Shown here: positions 54,305 to 62,151 of the stretch, in pieces
How positions within the stretch are numbered: position 1 is the stretch's first letter
How the letters are laid out: each line of letters starts with the position of its first letter
NCBI RefSeq assembly: GCF_001748365.1
Contig: NZ_BDHH01000012.1
Span: 12,291-76,290 of the forward strand
From: Fusibacter sp. 3D3
Lineage (GTDB): Bacteria > Bacillota > Clostridia > Peptostreptococcales > Acidaminobacteraceae
Reading direction: 5' to 3'
DNA: 64,000 bases
Made by a program: the position numbers and the translations under genes
Notes under the pieces: model-generated
Told to the model about the DNA's origin: nothing
The model's database searches: none
The model's input: the letters and a program-made list of their open reading frames with translations, nothing else

Positions 54305-55201
54305 GTGAAAAATGGCAGAAAAACAGGAATTTTTAATACATGGGCTGAATGCAAAAGACAAATTGATGGATTTAGTGGTGCTATATACAAAAGTTTCAGC
54401 AATTACGAAGAAGCAGAAAATTATATAGATATGTCTAAACACCAATTCAACAAAGATACAAATTGGGAAGTAGAATCTTATGTAGATGGTAGTTATTCTG
54501 AAAATCTAAAAATGTATTCATACGGATGCCTAATCTTCATTAACGGAGAAACAATTGAACTTTCGGAAGCACAAAATGCCACAGCTTTGATTGAGATGAG
54601 AAATGTAGCTGGTGAAATTCTTGGTGCTCAAAAAGCAATTGAGTGGGCGTACAAAAATGGGCATAAATCAATAAAAATTTTCTACGATTATGAAGGCATT
54701 GAAAAATGGGCAAATGGGGAGTGGGCTGCAACGAAAATCGGAACAAAAGAATACCAGCACTTTATTCATAATTTTAGGCAGAAACTTGACATTGGTTTTG
54801 AAAAAGTAAAAGCACATTCAGGAAATATTTTTAACGAACAAGCTGATAATCTCGCAAAACAAGCTTTACTTATATTTGAAAACTCAAAACATAATGATCC
54901 AATTGAAGAGATGATAACACTAAGTGAAAAATACAAAATATTATTTCTAAAAATAACAAATGAGACAACAACCGCTAACAACTCATTTAATTTTATTTTT
55001 AATGATTTATCTATCAATGAAAAAATCGCAATTAATTTTATAAAAAAAGTTTGGGTTGATTTGGGTAATAAAGTTAAAGATATTTGCACATATGATATCC
55101 AGCTTCATTGTAATGAAGATAGTTTAATATGGACAATTTGTTCAAATGATGGCAGTTCATACAAATATAAAATCAATAATATTACTAGGGGGCACTTATG
55201 A
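54305..55201 (+). CDS. rnhA: RNase HI with viroplasmin-type N-domain and novel C-terminal extension
   Basis: 298 residues from GTG. N-terminal hybrid-binding (viroplasmin) domain (KNGRKTGIFNTWAECKRQ), then RNase HI with Asp61 (YVDGSY), Glu104 (VAGEILGAQKA), Asp128 (YDYEGI), His171 and Asp181: the full active site. About 105 more residues (from about 190, up to KYKINNITRGHL) are absent in standard RNase HI. The frame continues upstream (NYAVKNG matches the usual YAVK start) but has no ATG and no RBS, so the 5' end may be damaged or start at a nonstandard codon. Stop overlaps the next gene (ATGA). Cut from RNA-DNA hybrids; here probably a partner of the toxin-antitoxin pair. Confidence 0.8.
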   Translation: MKNGRKTGIFNTWAECKRQIDGFSGAIYKSFSNYEEAENYIDMSKHQFNKDTNWEVESYVDGSYSENLKMYSYGCLIFINGETIELSEAQNATALIEMRNVAGEILGAQKAIEWAYKNGHKSIKIFYDYEGIEKWANGEWAATKIGTKEYQHFIHNFRQKLDIGFEKVKAHSGNIFNEQADNLAKQALLIFENSKHNDPIEEMITLSEKYKILFLKITNETTTANNSFNFIFNDLSINEKIAINFIKKVWVDLGNKVKDICTYDIQLHCNEDSLIWTICSNDGSSYKYKINNITRGHL

Positions 55202-56295
55202 ACGAGCGATTTAAAAAATTACACATAAATCAAGATTTGATATTATCCAAAATCGAACAATTTCTTAAGGAAAATACAATTACTTATGAAGCACCATCAT
55301 TAATTCCAAAAGACTCAAAAAGACATAGAGCCCATATTAAATATAAGGACATTGAATTTTACTTAGATTTTTTTTTCAACAACGACCAAACAACTACAAT
55401 TGATGTAACCGGTGGACAAAACCAGCATTTAAAACTTATTCTTGCATATTATTTAATAAGTAGCGAAATTTGTTCTTTAGAAGAACTTGATCCCTTTAAA
55501 AACTCTTGGTTTGTAGTACACCCCATTGAAAAAGATACAATCGAATGCATTATTGATATTTTAGAAGCTAATATTGATGACAACTATTTGCTTAACAAGG
55601 AAATTTCCACTGGGTTACAAGGTCGAATTTGGAAATTAAAAGGTAAATTTGGAGAAAAAGTGGTTATCCACTACTATAATGCTACAAACAAAGTTATGGT
55701 TCAAGGAAAGCCAAGACTTCTATTTACAATGATTACAACTGGCATTTCAGAATTACTTGACTCCAATGTTATTACCAATTCTTTTAATGACTATTTTAAA
55801 ATTGATATAAAAAAGGAGACTATAAATCATCAATTAGCACATTATTTGCCTAACTTAAACGCCTCTATTACACCCAAATTAAAAAATTCTTTTTTGCAAG
55901 CGATATATAACCTCAATATAGATGGCGATATGTTTGACTACACTTTTATGACTTTTCCTGCTTACAGAGGTTTGGAAGGTCATTTAAGGTATTTGTTTAA
56001 GACTCATGGCATAAATGCCGATAAATTTATTGTTAAAGAATTTGATTATGATGAAAAAACTGATTTCCATATCCTAAAAACAAAATATTATCCATCATTT
56101 GATCACTCTACTAACAAGATTGCATATATCAATAAGGTTTATAGTAAATATAGAGCTGTTAGAAATAATATATTTCATTGGGATAGCCCAATAGGAACCT
56201 TTGACAACACAGTCATATTCAACGACATTGATATTGCAAAAACACATATTATTGAAGTATTACAACTTGTTAACGAATATTACACATTGCTCTAG
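55198..56295 (+). CDS. rnlA: RnlA-family HEPN ribonuclease toxin (RNase LS type)
   Basis: 365 residues, close to E. coli RnlA (about 357). Segments line up along the protein: VQGKPRLLFTMI (VQGRP.. in RnlA), FPAYRGLEGHLRYL (with Arg257 and Glu260) and RNNIFHWD with the HEPN RX4H motif at Arg322/His327. These are the residues implicated in RNA cleavage in RnlA. RBS GGGGG before the ATG, 4-nt overlap with rnhA. RnlA degrades mRNA and blocks phage T4 unless inhibited. Toxin role inferred from homology; the sequence match is by eye. Confidence 0.8.
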   Translation: MNERFKKLHINQDLILSKIEQFLKENTITYEAPSLIPKDSKRHRAHIKYKDIEFYLDFFFNNDQTTTIDVTGGQNQHLKLILAYYLISSEICSLEELDPFKNSWFVVHPIEKDTIECIIDILEANIDDNYLLNKEISTGLQGRIWKLKGKFGEKVVIHYYNATNKVMVQGKPRLLFTMITTGISELLDSNVITNSFNDYFKIDIKKETINHQLAHYLPNLNASITPKLKNSFLQAIYNLNIDGDMFDYTFMTFPAYRGLEGHLRYLFKTHGINADKFIVKEFDYDEKTDFHILKTKYYPSFDHSTNKIAYINKVYSKYRAVRNNIFHWDSPIGTFDNTVIFNDIDIAKTHIIEVLQLVNEYYTLL

Positions 56296-56343
56296 GGTAT
56301 ATAACATGATATAATGTTACATTGTTTAGAAAGGATGAGAAGA

Positions 56344-56712
56344 GTGAAAAAGTTTGAAATTTTAACCTTAAATGATTCTAAATATAAGAATATGATTATT
56401 TCTAATTCTTTCGATACTCCTTTTAATAATTTAAATTGTATCTTAAAAGATTTAGAAAGCCTTAACACCTTAACTGGTTTAATTATTTTTGATTTGCTAT
56501 TAATTGTTGGTAATGGGCCCGAACGATTTGTTGAAGCTGAAGTTGAAAATGGCCATTTTATAGAGTCTACTTTTAGAAATGCTATAATTCCCAAAAGCAG
56601 TCCTTTAAGAATTGAGACTATGAATTTGCTTAAATATGAAAAACTGATTTTGGAAGCTTCAATTTTAACTTCGATTCAAAAACAAATTTTAATGAATGGC
56701 CGAGCAATATAG
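56344..56712 (+). CDS. rnlB: RnlB-like antitoxin
   Basis: 122 residues, matching the length of E. coli RnlB (about 123). The central segment GLIIFDLLLIVGNGPERFVEAEV corresponds to the ILFDLLCANGPEWNRFV region of RnlB, and ILEASILTSIQKQIL to its C-terminal part. GTG start with AGAAAGG 9 nt upstream; an ATG 9 nt before it is too near the RBS. Follows rnlA by 48 nt. Should inhibit RnlA, which in E. coli requires RNase HI. Confidence 0.78.
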   Translation: MKKFEILTLNDSKYKNMIISNSFDTPFNNLNCILKDLESLNTLTGLIIFDLLLIVGNGPERFVEAEVENGHFIESTFRNAIIPKSSPLRIETMNLLKYEKLILEASILTSIQKQILMNGRAI

Positions 56713-56734
56713 GACTTTAATATACTTAAAATTC

Positions 56735-56782
56735 AAAAGACAGAGAATCAACTGATTTCTAACAGTTAAGTCTCTGTCTTTT
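56735..56782. terminator. Bidirectional terminator between rnlB and pxpC
   Basis: AAAAGACAGAGA pairs with TCTCTGTCTTTT, with inner AACTG/CAGTT; T-rich on both sides. Confidence 0.85.
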
Positions 56783-56792
56783 ATTTATTTAT

Positions 56793-57839
56793 TTATTTCT
56801 CTTTCGTTCTGATCTCATTGACTTTGACATTAAAAATTTTATCCATCAACTTAAGCCTTAAGTTGCGTTCTGGCGCTAATCTAAGCGTCTCTAACTCTGC
56901 TCTTATGACTTCATATTTTGCCATAGCCTTCCGATATTGTTCATGAGCTTCATTCACATCCAATGCTTTAAACTTGATGCTATCACCTGCTTTTGCTTGA
57001 GCGAGTTTAGGCAAATCAGACGTAATCACATGTGCAATCTTTGTATATCCACCGGTGGTCTGACAGTCTGAAAGCATAATAATCGGGTTGCCATGAGCGG
57101 GAATTTGCACCGCACCACTGACGATCCCATCCGAAATAATATCCGCAGAATCCACATGCTCTATCTTTTTACCTTCAAGACGATACCCCATGCGGTCAAA
57201 CTCATTTGAGATTTTAAAAGTCTCACAAAAGAAATCCGCAATGCCCTTAGCCGTGAACGCATCTTCCTGAGGGCCCAAAACCACATTGAGTACGATATCA
57301 GAAGCATAATTAGGGATGTGCTCCGCCCTGATAAATCGACCTTCAAGATGCCCTAAATTCAATCGATGCTTTTTGAGTCCAATTTCGTCATCCTTTTTGA
57401 AAGCACGCCCTTTATATCCACCTAAACCGCCTCGCGTATAAGTGGATTTGCTTTCCAAAGTATCTGCCACATCAAATCCACCCGCTATTGCCAAATAGGT
57501 TCTACACCCCATCTTTGCAGAGCCAAAACTTAATTGATCTCCTTTTTTAATGTGGACACTGCGCCACATCTCCGCCTCCACCGCTCGATTGATCAGGGGA
57601 GACATGTTCGCCCCAGTAATGGCGATTACCGCATCCTCTTCAAAAATAAAAGTCCCTCCAAGGATTGTCATCTCTATCAAAGCTTCATGTTCAGCATTGC
57701 CCACAAGCAAATTGGCTACATGATGTGCAAATTTGTCCATGCTGCCAGAGACAGGCATACCGTACTGCTGATAATTTAATCGCCCTAAATCCTGTATCGT
57801 GCTAAATAGCCCTGGAGCAATGACTTTAATTGAGCTCAC
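56793..57839 (-). CDS. pxpC: 5-oxoprolinase subunit C (biotin-dependent carboxyltransferase type)
   Basis: 348 residues. KipA/PxpC family: VIAPGLFSTIQDLGRLNYQQ at the N-terminus, GANMSPLINRAVEAEMWRSV, and DCQTTGGYTKIAHVITSDLP. With PxpA and PxpB it cleaves 5-oxoproline (pyroglutamate) with ATP. GTG start at 57839 (RBS GGAGG 8 nt upstream), overlapping pxpB by 14 nt; a longer frame from 57875 lacks an RBS. Confidence 0.92.
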   Translation of the reverse strand: MSSIKVIAPGLFSTIQDLGRLNYQQYGMPVSGSMDKFAHHVANLLVGNAEHEALIEMTILGGTFIFEEDAVIAITGANMSPLINRAVEAEMWRSVHIKKGDQLSFGSAKMGCRTYLAIAGGFDVADTLESKSTYTRGGLGGYKGRAFKKDDEIGLKKHRLNLGHLEGRFIRAEHIPNYASDIVLNVVLGPQEDAFTAKGIADFFCETFKISNEFDRMGYRLEGKKIEHVDSADIISDGIVSGAVQIPAHGNPIIMLSDCQTTGGYTKIAHVITSDLPKLAQAKAGDSIKFKALDVNEAHEQYRKAMAKYEVIRAELETLRLAPERNLRLKLMDKIFNVKVNEIRTKEK

Positions 57840-58581
57840 TTTTAACACCTCCGCGCGATATTTCATAAGTTTCACATTTAAATTGATGTGCTTTCACCAA
57901 GGCTTCAATGCTTTCAAATGTGTTTAAATCAATTTCTTTAAATTGAATGTAATTGCCAGCTTCCAGAAGTACAGGCGGCTCAGATTCAAGATCAAATAGT
58001 CTCACTGGTGTCTTCCCGATGATTTGCCAACCTCCAGGACTATCGATGGGGTATATCCCCGTTTGCTTGCCTGCAATGCCCACAGAACCTGCCTCTATCT
58101 TGGTTCTCGGTTGTGCTAACCGCGGCGTTGCAATGCGCTCATCCATGCCTCCTAAATAAGGAAATCCAGGTGTAAAGCCAAGCATATAGATGCGATAGAC
58201 ATTTGAAGTGTGAATCTCTATCACTTTGGATTCCTCTAACTGATTTTCTGATGCCACATAGCCTAAATCTGGACCAAATTGCCCGCCGTAATAAACAGGA
58301 ATTACATAAACCGTCGCTTTATCGTCACGCACCTCACTGGTCTCCTTTAAAAGGTGATCTATGCATTCACACCATTCACCATATGAACGCTCTGCGGGAT
58401 TGTATCGAATCAACAGGGCGCAGTACGTCGGAACACACCCTTGAAACCCCTTAATTTCAATGCTCTCAACAGATTTTTTTAAACTTGAAACATAATTATT
58501 GATTTTTTCAGAAATGACGTTCTCGAAGATGACGCTCAAAGCACAATCTCCACAAGGCTTTATTTTATATACCGTTTTCAT
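57826..58581 (-). CDS. pxpB: 5-oxoprolinase subunit B (KipI family)
   Basis: 251 residues. PCGDCALSVIFEN at the N-terminus, GFTPGFPYLGGMDERIATPR and SVGIAGKQTGIYPIDSPGGW are diagnostic. ATG at 58581 with AAGGA upstream; the longer frame from 58647 is not supported by an RBS. Lies 10 nt after the Nramp-like transporter gene. Confidence 0.92.
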   Translation of the reverse strand: MKTVYKIKPCGDCALSVIFENVISEKINNYVSSLKKSVESIEIKGFQGCVPTYCALLIRYNPAERSYGEWCECIDHLLKETSEVRDDKATVYVIPVYYGGQFGPDLGYVASENQLEESKVIEIHTSNVYRIYMLGFTPGFPYLGGMDERIATPRLAQPRTKIEAGSVGIAGKQTGIYPIDSPGGWQIIGKTPVRLFDLESEPPVLLEAGNYIQFKEIDLNTFESIEALVKAHQFKCETYEISRGGVKSELN

Positions 58582-58591
58582 AAGCGCATCC

Positions 58592-59833
58592 TTAATGTAC
58601 AAGCATTTGTAAATTTGCAAGCGACATAATCCCTGCATAAGCGGCAATGAGCACGATCACAAATCCAAATACCAAGAGCCACTTCGGATGCTTGTAATCG
58701 CCTATGATGTCTTTTCTCGTTGAGGCAAAGAGGATCACACCTATTGTAATCGGCAAAATCAATCCATTTAACGATCCCGCTAAAATCAATAATTTCGCTG
58801 GCTTTCCAAGTACAGCCATGATCACAGTGGAAGTTGCAATAAAACCAATGATCCAGTATTTTTCAAATTTCTTAATAGACGGATGCAATGTTTTCAAGAA
58901 AGATACCGACGTGTATGCAGCGCCAATTACCGACGTCAGTCCCGCTGCCACCAATACGAGTCCAAAGAATTTGTATCCAATCATACCAGCGCCATGTTGA
59001 AATGCTGATGCCGCAGGATTTGATGGATCTAGTTGGATGCCCTTGACGACAACGCCTAAGATTGCTAAAAATAACAGTACTCTCATAACCGATGCAATCA
59101 CAATGCCCATGATGGCACCTTTTCTAATCTCTTTTAAATGCTCTTTTCCAGTGATTCCAGCATCTATCAATCTATGACCGCCTGCAAAGGTGATATAGCC
59201 ACCTACTGTACCGCCAAGTAAAGTGATCGTTGGGAAGACAAGTCCTTTTGGATTTTCTGGTGCGAAAGATCTAAAAATTGCCTCTCCAATAGGTGGATGC
59301 GTTATAACAGCCATATAGCCCACGATTAAGATCATCATAAGGCCTAAAATCTTCGTGATCTTATCAATCATTGGCCCTGCATCTTTGCTTATGAATATCG
59401 TCAACCCCGCTACACCACCTATAACCGCACAGAGCTTGATATCTAATCCCGTTAAAACATTGAGTCCCAGAGCCGTCCCGCCTACATTGCCGATGTTAAA
59501 CGCCAGTCCTCCTAATGCCACTAAAATTGCGACGAAATGCCCCAGACCTGGCAATACTTTATTGGCGATATCTTGTCCCCTCATACCCGAAACACCAATG
59601 ATACTCCAAACATTAACCTGTGCCCCAATATCTAAAATGATAGAAAGCAATATGACAAAGGCAAAACTTGCTGCAAACTGTTGTGTAAATGTCGCTGTTT
59701 GCGTTAAAAATCCTGGTCCAATCGCAGAGGTTGCCATAATAAAGGCAGCACCCACAAGTGCGCTCATATTGCCTTTGCTATTCTTTTTATTTGATTTAAT
59801 CACTTGCTCTTCAAATGCATTTTCTTCGATCAT
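58592..59833 (-). CDS. Nramp-like transporter of the YcsG type
   Basis: 413 residues with about 11 transmembrane segments. Family segments are SAIGPGFLTQTATFTQQFAA, DIGAQVNVW and GGTVGGYITFAGGHRL. In Bacillus the equivalent (YcsG) is next to pxpA (ycsF) and kipI/kipA; its substrate is not established. RBS GGGGGGAA. Central gene of the pxp operon, so it may import 5-oxoproline or a related acid. Confidence 0.85.
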   Translation of the reverse strand: MIEENAFEEQVIKSNKKNSKGNMSALVGAAFIMATSAIGPGFLTQTATFTQQFAASFAFVILLSIILDIGAQVNVWSIIGVSGMRGQDIANKVLPGLGHFVAILVALGGLAFNIGNVGGTALGLNVLTGLDIKLCAVIGGVAGLTIFISKDAGPMIDKITKILGLMMILIVGYMAVITHPPIGEAIFRSFAPENPKGLVFPTITLLGGTVGGYITFAGGHRLIDAGITGKEHLKEIRKGAIMGIVIASVMRVLLFLAILGVVVKGIQLDPSNPAASAFQHGAGMIGYKFFGLVLVAAGLTSVIGAAYTSVSFLKTLHPSIKKFEKYWIIGFIATSTVIMAVLGKPAKLLILAGSLNGLILPITIGVILFASTRKDIIGDYKHPKWLLVFGFVIVLIAAYAGIMSLANLQMLVH

Positions 59834-59880
59834 AGTCTGTTCCCCCTATAAATAATTTATCTTCAATCGTATAAAGCGCT

Positions 59881-60633
59881 CTAAAAAGCCTTAATCTGAA
59901 CACCTTCAAGTATTAACCGTTTTCGAATTCCAGTGACGAATTCTATGGCCTTGCGATTATCCCCATGTACACAAATCGAATCCACTTTGATGGCAATTTG
60001 CTCTCCTGTAAGTGCAGTCACCGTTTGTGTCTTGACCATTTGCATGACCTGTTCAATCGCTTTTTCACTGTCATGAATCACAGCACCTTCTTGATTTCTT
60101 GGCACTAATGCGCCATCTGATAAATATGCACGATCTGCAAAAACCTCGCTTATCGTTTGTAACCCCAGTGCCTGTGCACTGACGATCATCTGACTTCCTG
60201 AAAGTCCCATCAGCTTTATTTCAGGATTAATTTCATAGATTGCTTCAGCGATTGCTTGAGCCAGTTTTTCATCCTTGGCCGCCATGTTATACATCGCACC
60301 ATGTGGCTTGACGTGCTGAAGCCTCCCCCCTTCTGAGTCCACAAACGCTTTAAGTGCCCCCATTTGATATTTGACATAATTCTTGAGTTCCTGTGGTGAG
60401 ACTTGGAGCGTTCTTCTTCCAAATCCTAAAAGGTCAGGAAAGCCAGGATGACATCCGATGGCCACATTGTTTTCTAACGCTGCTCTTACAGTTTGTGCCA
60501 TGACATTCGCATCCCCTGCATGCCAGCCGCAAGCAACATTGGCAGAACTGATAAGCGTTAATAATGCTGTATCCATGCCTAAAGTGTAATGCCCAAAACT
60601 TTCTCCTAAGTCACTGTTAATATCAATTTTCAT
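59881..60633 (-). CDS. pxpA: 5-oxoprolinase subunit A (LamB/YcsF family)
   Basis: 250 residues. [19 protein letters not shown] at the N-terminus and [16 protein letters not shown] are the YcsF signature; the C-terminus has [14 protein letters not shown]. Catalytic component with PxpB/PxpC. ATG at 60633 with AGGAGGTGA 4 nt upstream. First gene of the operon, 27 nt after a sigma-54 type promoter. Confidence 0.94.
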   Translation of the reverse strand: MKIDINSDLGESFGHYTLGMDTALLTLISSANVACGWHAGDANVMAQTVRAALENNVAIGCHPGFPDLLGFGRRTLQVSPQELKNYVKYQMGALKAFVDSEGGRLQHVKPHGAMYNMAAKDEKLAQAIAEAIYEINPEIKLMGLSGSQMIVSAQALGLQTISEVFADRAYLSDGALVPRNQEGAVIHDSEKAIEQVMQMVKTQTVTALTGEQIAIKVDSICVHGDNRKAIEFVTGIRKRLILEGVQIKAF

Positions 60634-60659
60634 TACGTCACCTCCTGTCCTAGATATAC

Positions 60660-60674
60660 GCAAACCCTATGCCA
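60660..60674 (-). promoter_or_regulatory. Sigma-54 (-24/-12) promoter of the pxp operon
   Basis: TGGCATAGGGTTTGC on the minus strand fits the consensus TGGCAC-N5-TTGC with GG and GC at the required 10-nt spacing; only the sixth and seventh bases differ. Transcription would start about 12 nt on, giving a leader of about 16 nt with the pxpA RBS. Confidence 0.8.
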
Positions 60675-60723
60675 GAACTGAGTGTGGCTTTTACAACCGT
60701 CGCATCACTTTCATTGCATTAAA

Positions 60724-60763
60724 AAAGAGCGCATTCGCTCAGTTGTGAGTGAATGCGCTCTTT
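60724..60763 (-). terminator. Terminator of the sensor-kinase/regulator operon
   Basis: AAAGAGCGCATTC pairs with GAATGCGCTCTTT, with inner CTCA/TGAG; T6 follows on the minus strand. It lies directly after the regulator stop and upstream of the pxp promoter, so the two units do not read through. Confidence 0.9.
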
Positions 60764-60768
60764 CTATA

Positions 60769-62151
60769 TTAGGATTGCTTCTCAAGGCGCCTTTTTAACG
60801 AAAATCGACTTATATTCAGAAGTTCCGCAGCTTTAGACTGATTTCCATTACAGATATCCAGCGCGTGGTCGATACATTCATTTTCTAAATAAATCAAATG
60901 CTCTCGCAAATCTATGGGCCTCCCCAGCTCAATATCCCTTAAAAAATCAAAAGAATATCTTTGATTTGAAAACACTTTGGTTTCATCATAATTTGGAAAA
61001 TCAGCAAAGGTGAGTTCCCCTTCATCATGAATAATGCATGCACGCTCTACTAAATTTTTAAGCTCTCTTATATTCCCCGGCCATTTGTATAGATTCATTT
61101 TCTTTAAGGTTTGTTCTGTGAAACCTGATATTCTTTTATTGAACTTATGATTATAAAAATGCTTAAAATGCTCTGCGAGATAAGCAATATCACTGGGTCT
61201 TTCACGCAAGGGCATCACTTCAATCGGAATCACATTTATGCGATAGTAAAGATCAGCTCTAAAGGTCCCCTGATGGACCATTTCCAAAAGATTGCGGTTC
61301 GTCGCCGCTATGACGCGCACATTGACATCGATATTTTGCACGCCGCCCACCCGCTTGATCTTTCTCTCCTCTAGAAAACGCAAGAGCTTCGCTTGTTGAT
61401 TTAAAGGGATCTCCCCTATTTCATCTAAAAACACTGTGCCACCATCGGCGATCTCTATCAGGCCTTTTTTTAGCTGTCCTGCACCTGTAAAAGCATTTTT
61501 TTCATGCCCAAAGAGTTCGCTTTCAAAGAGGTCTTTGGGAATCGAAGCACAATTTATTTTGACCATAGGCATGCGACTTCTCGCGCTATGCCTATGAATA
61601 TAATCGCCAATCAGTTCTTTTCCAGTGCCTGTTTCACCGGTGACGAGCACGGTAACACTGTCCTCCAAAGCGATTTTTTTTGCACTGCTCAAAAGGGCTT
61701 TCATCTGATCATCTTGGGTTAAAATAGAATCTCTCATCTTGTCTTTTTCATGCTGTTCCTCAAAGATTTTGAGTTTCCGATTGGTGTTGATCGTTTCAAA
61801 AACACGTTCAATATGAATTTCCATTTCATCCAGATCAAATGGCTTTGTCACAAATTCAAACGCCCCTTTTTTCATGGCCAAAACCGCTTTTTGAATATCA
61901 CCATATGCCGTCATGACAATGATCTTGATTTCTTCGTCCATGGCTTTGATCGTATCAATATAGTCGATGCCGTTTCCGTCTTTCAGGCGAATATCCAAAA
62001 GAATCAAATGCGGATGATATCTCTGAATGGCATCCTCTGCTTCCTTTAAAGATTTTACCGCACATATAGAATACCCCAAATCACTCAAGCCTTCCTCAAG
62101 TGAAATCCTTATTGACGCTTCATCATCTACAATCATGATTCTTCTATCCAT
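60769..62151 (-). CDS. Sigma-54-dependent response regulator, NtrC type
   Basis: 460 residues. Receiver with Asp53 in [12 protein letters not shown]+ domain with Walker [11 protein letters not shown] and [12 protein letters not shown]-terminal Fis-type HTH ([20 protein letters not shown]). The sigma-54-contacting motif reads NAFTGA instead of GAFTGA, an odd first residue. Overlaps the kinase gene by 8 nt. It is directly upstream of, and likely activates, the pxp operon. Confidence 0.9.
   Translation of the reverse strand: MDRRIMIVDDEASIRISLEEGLSDLGYSICAVKSLKEAEDAIQRYHPHLILLDIRLKDGNGIDYIDTIKAMDEEIKIIVMTAYGDIQKAVLAMKKGAFEFVTKPFDLDEMEIHIERVFETINTNRKLKIFEEQHEKDKMRDSILTQDDQMKALLSSAKKIALEDSVTVLVTGETGTGKELIGDYIHRHSARSRMPMVKINCASIPKDLFESELFGHEKNAFTGAGQLKKGLIEIADGGTVFLDEIGEIPLNQQAKLLRFLEERKIKRVGGVQNIDVNVRVIAATNRNLLEMVHQGTFRADLYYRINVIPIEVMPLRERPSDIAYLAEHFKHFYNHKFNKRISGFTEQTLKKMNLYKWPGNIRELKNLVERACIIHDEGELTFADFPNYDETKVFSNQRYSFDFLRDIELGRPIDLREHLIYLENECIDHALDICNGNQSKAAELLNISRFSLKRRLEKQS

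Noticed and set aside
54257..54445. Minus-strand open frame across the start of the RNase HI gene
   Set aside because: No RBS, mostly hydrophobic low-complexity residues, and antisense to a well-supported coding region.
54305..55201. RNase H domain as part of a retroelement
   Set aside because: There is no reverse transcriptase; the viroplasmin-RNase HI layout and the overlap with an RnlA-like gene fit a cellular enzyme with a TA role.
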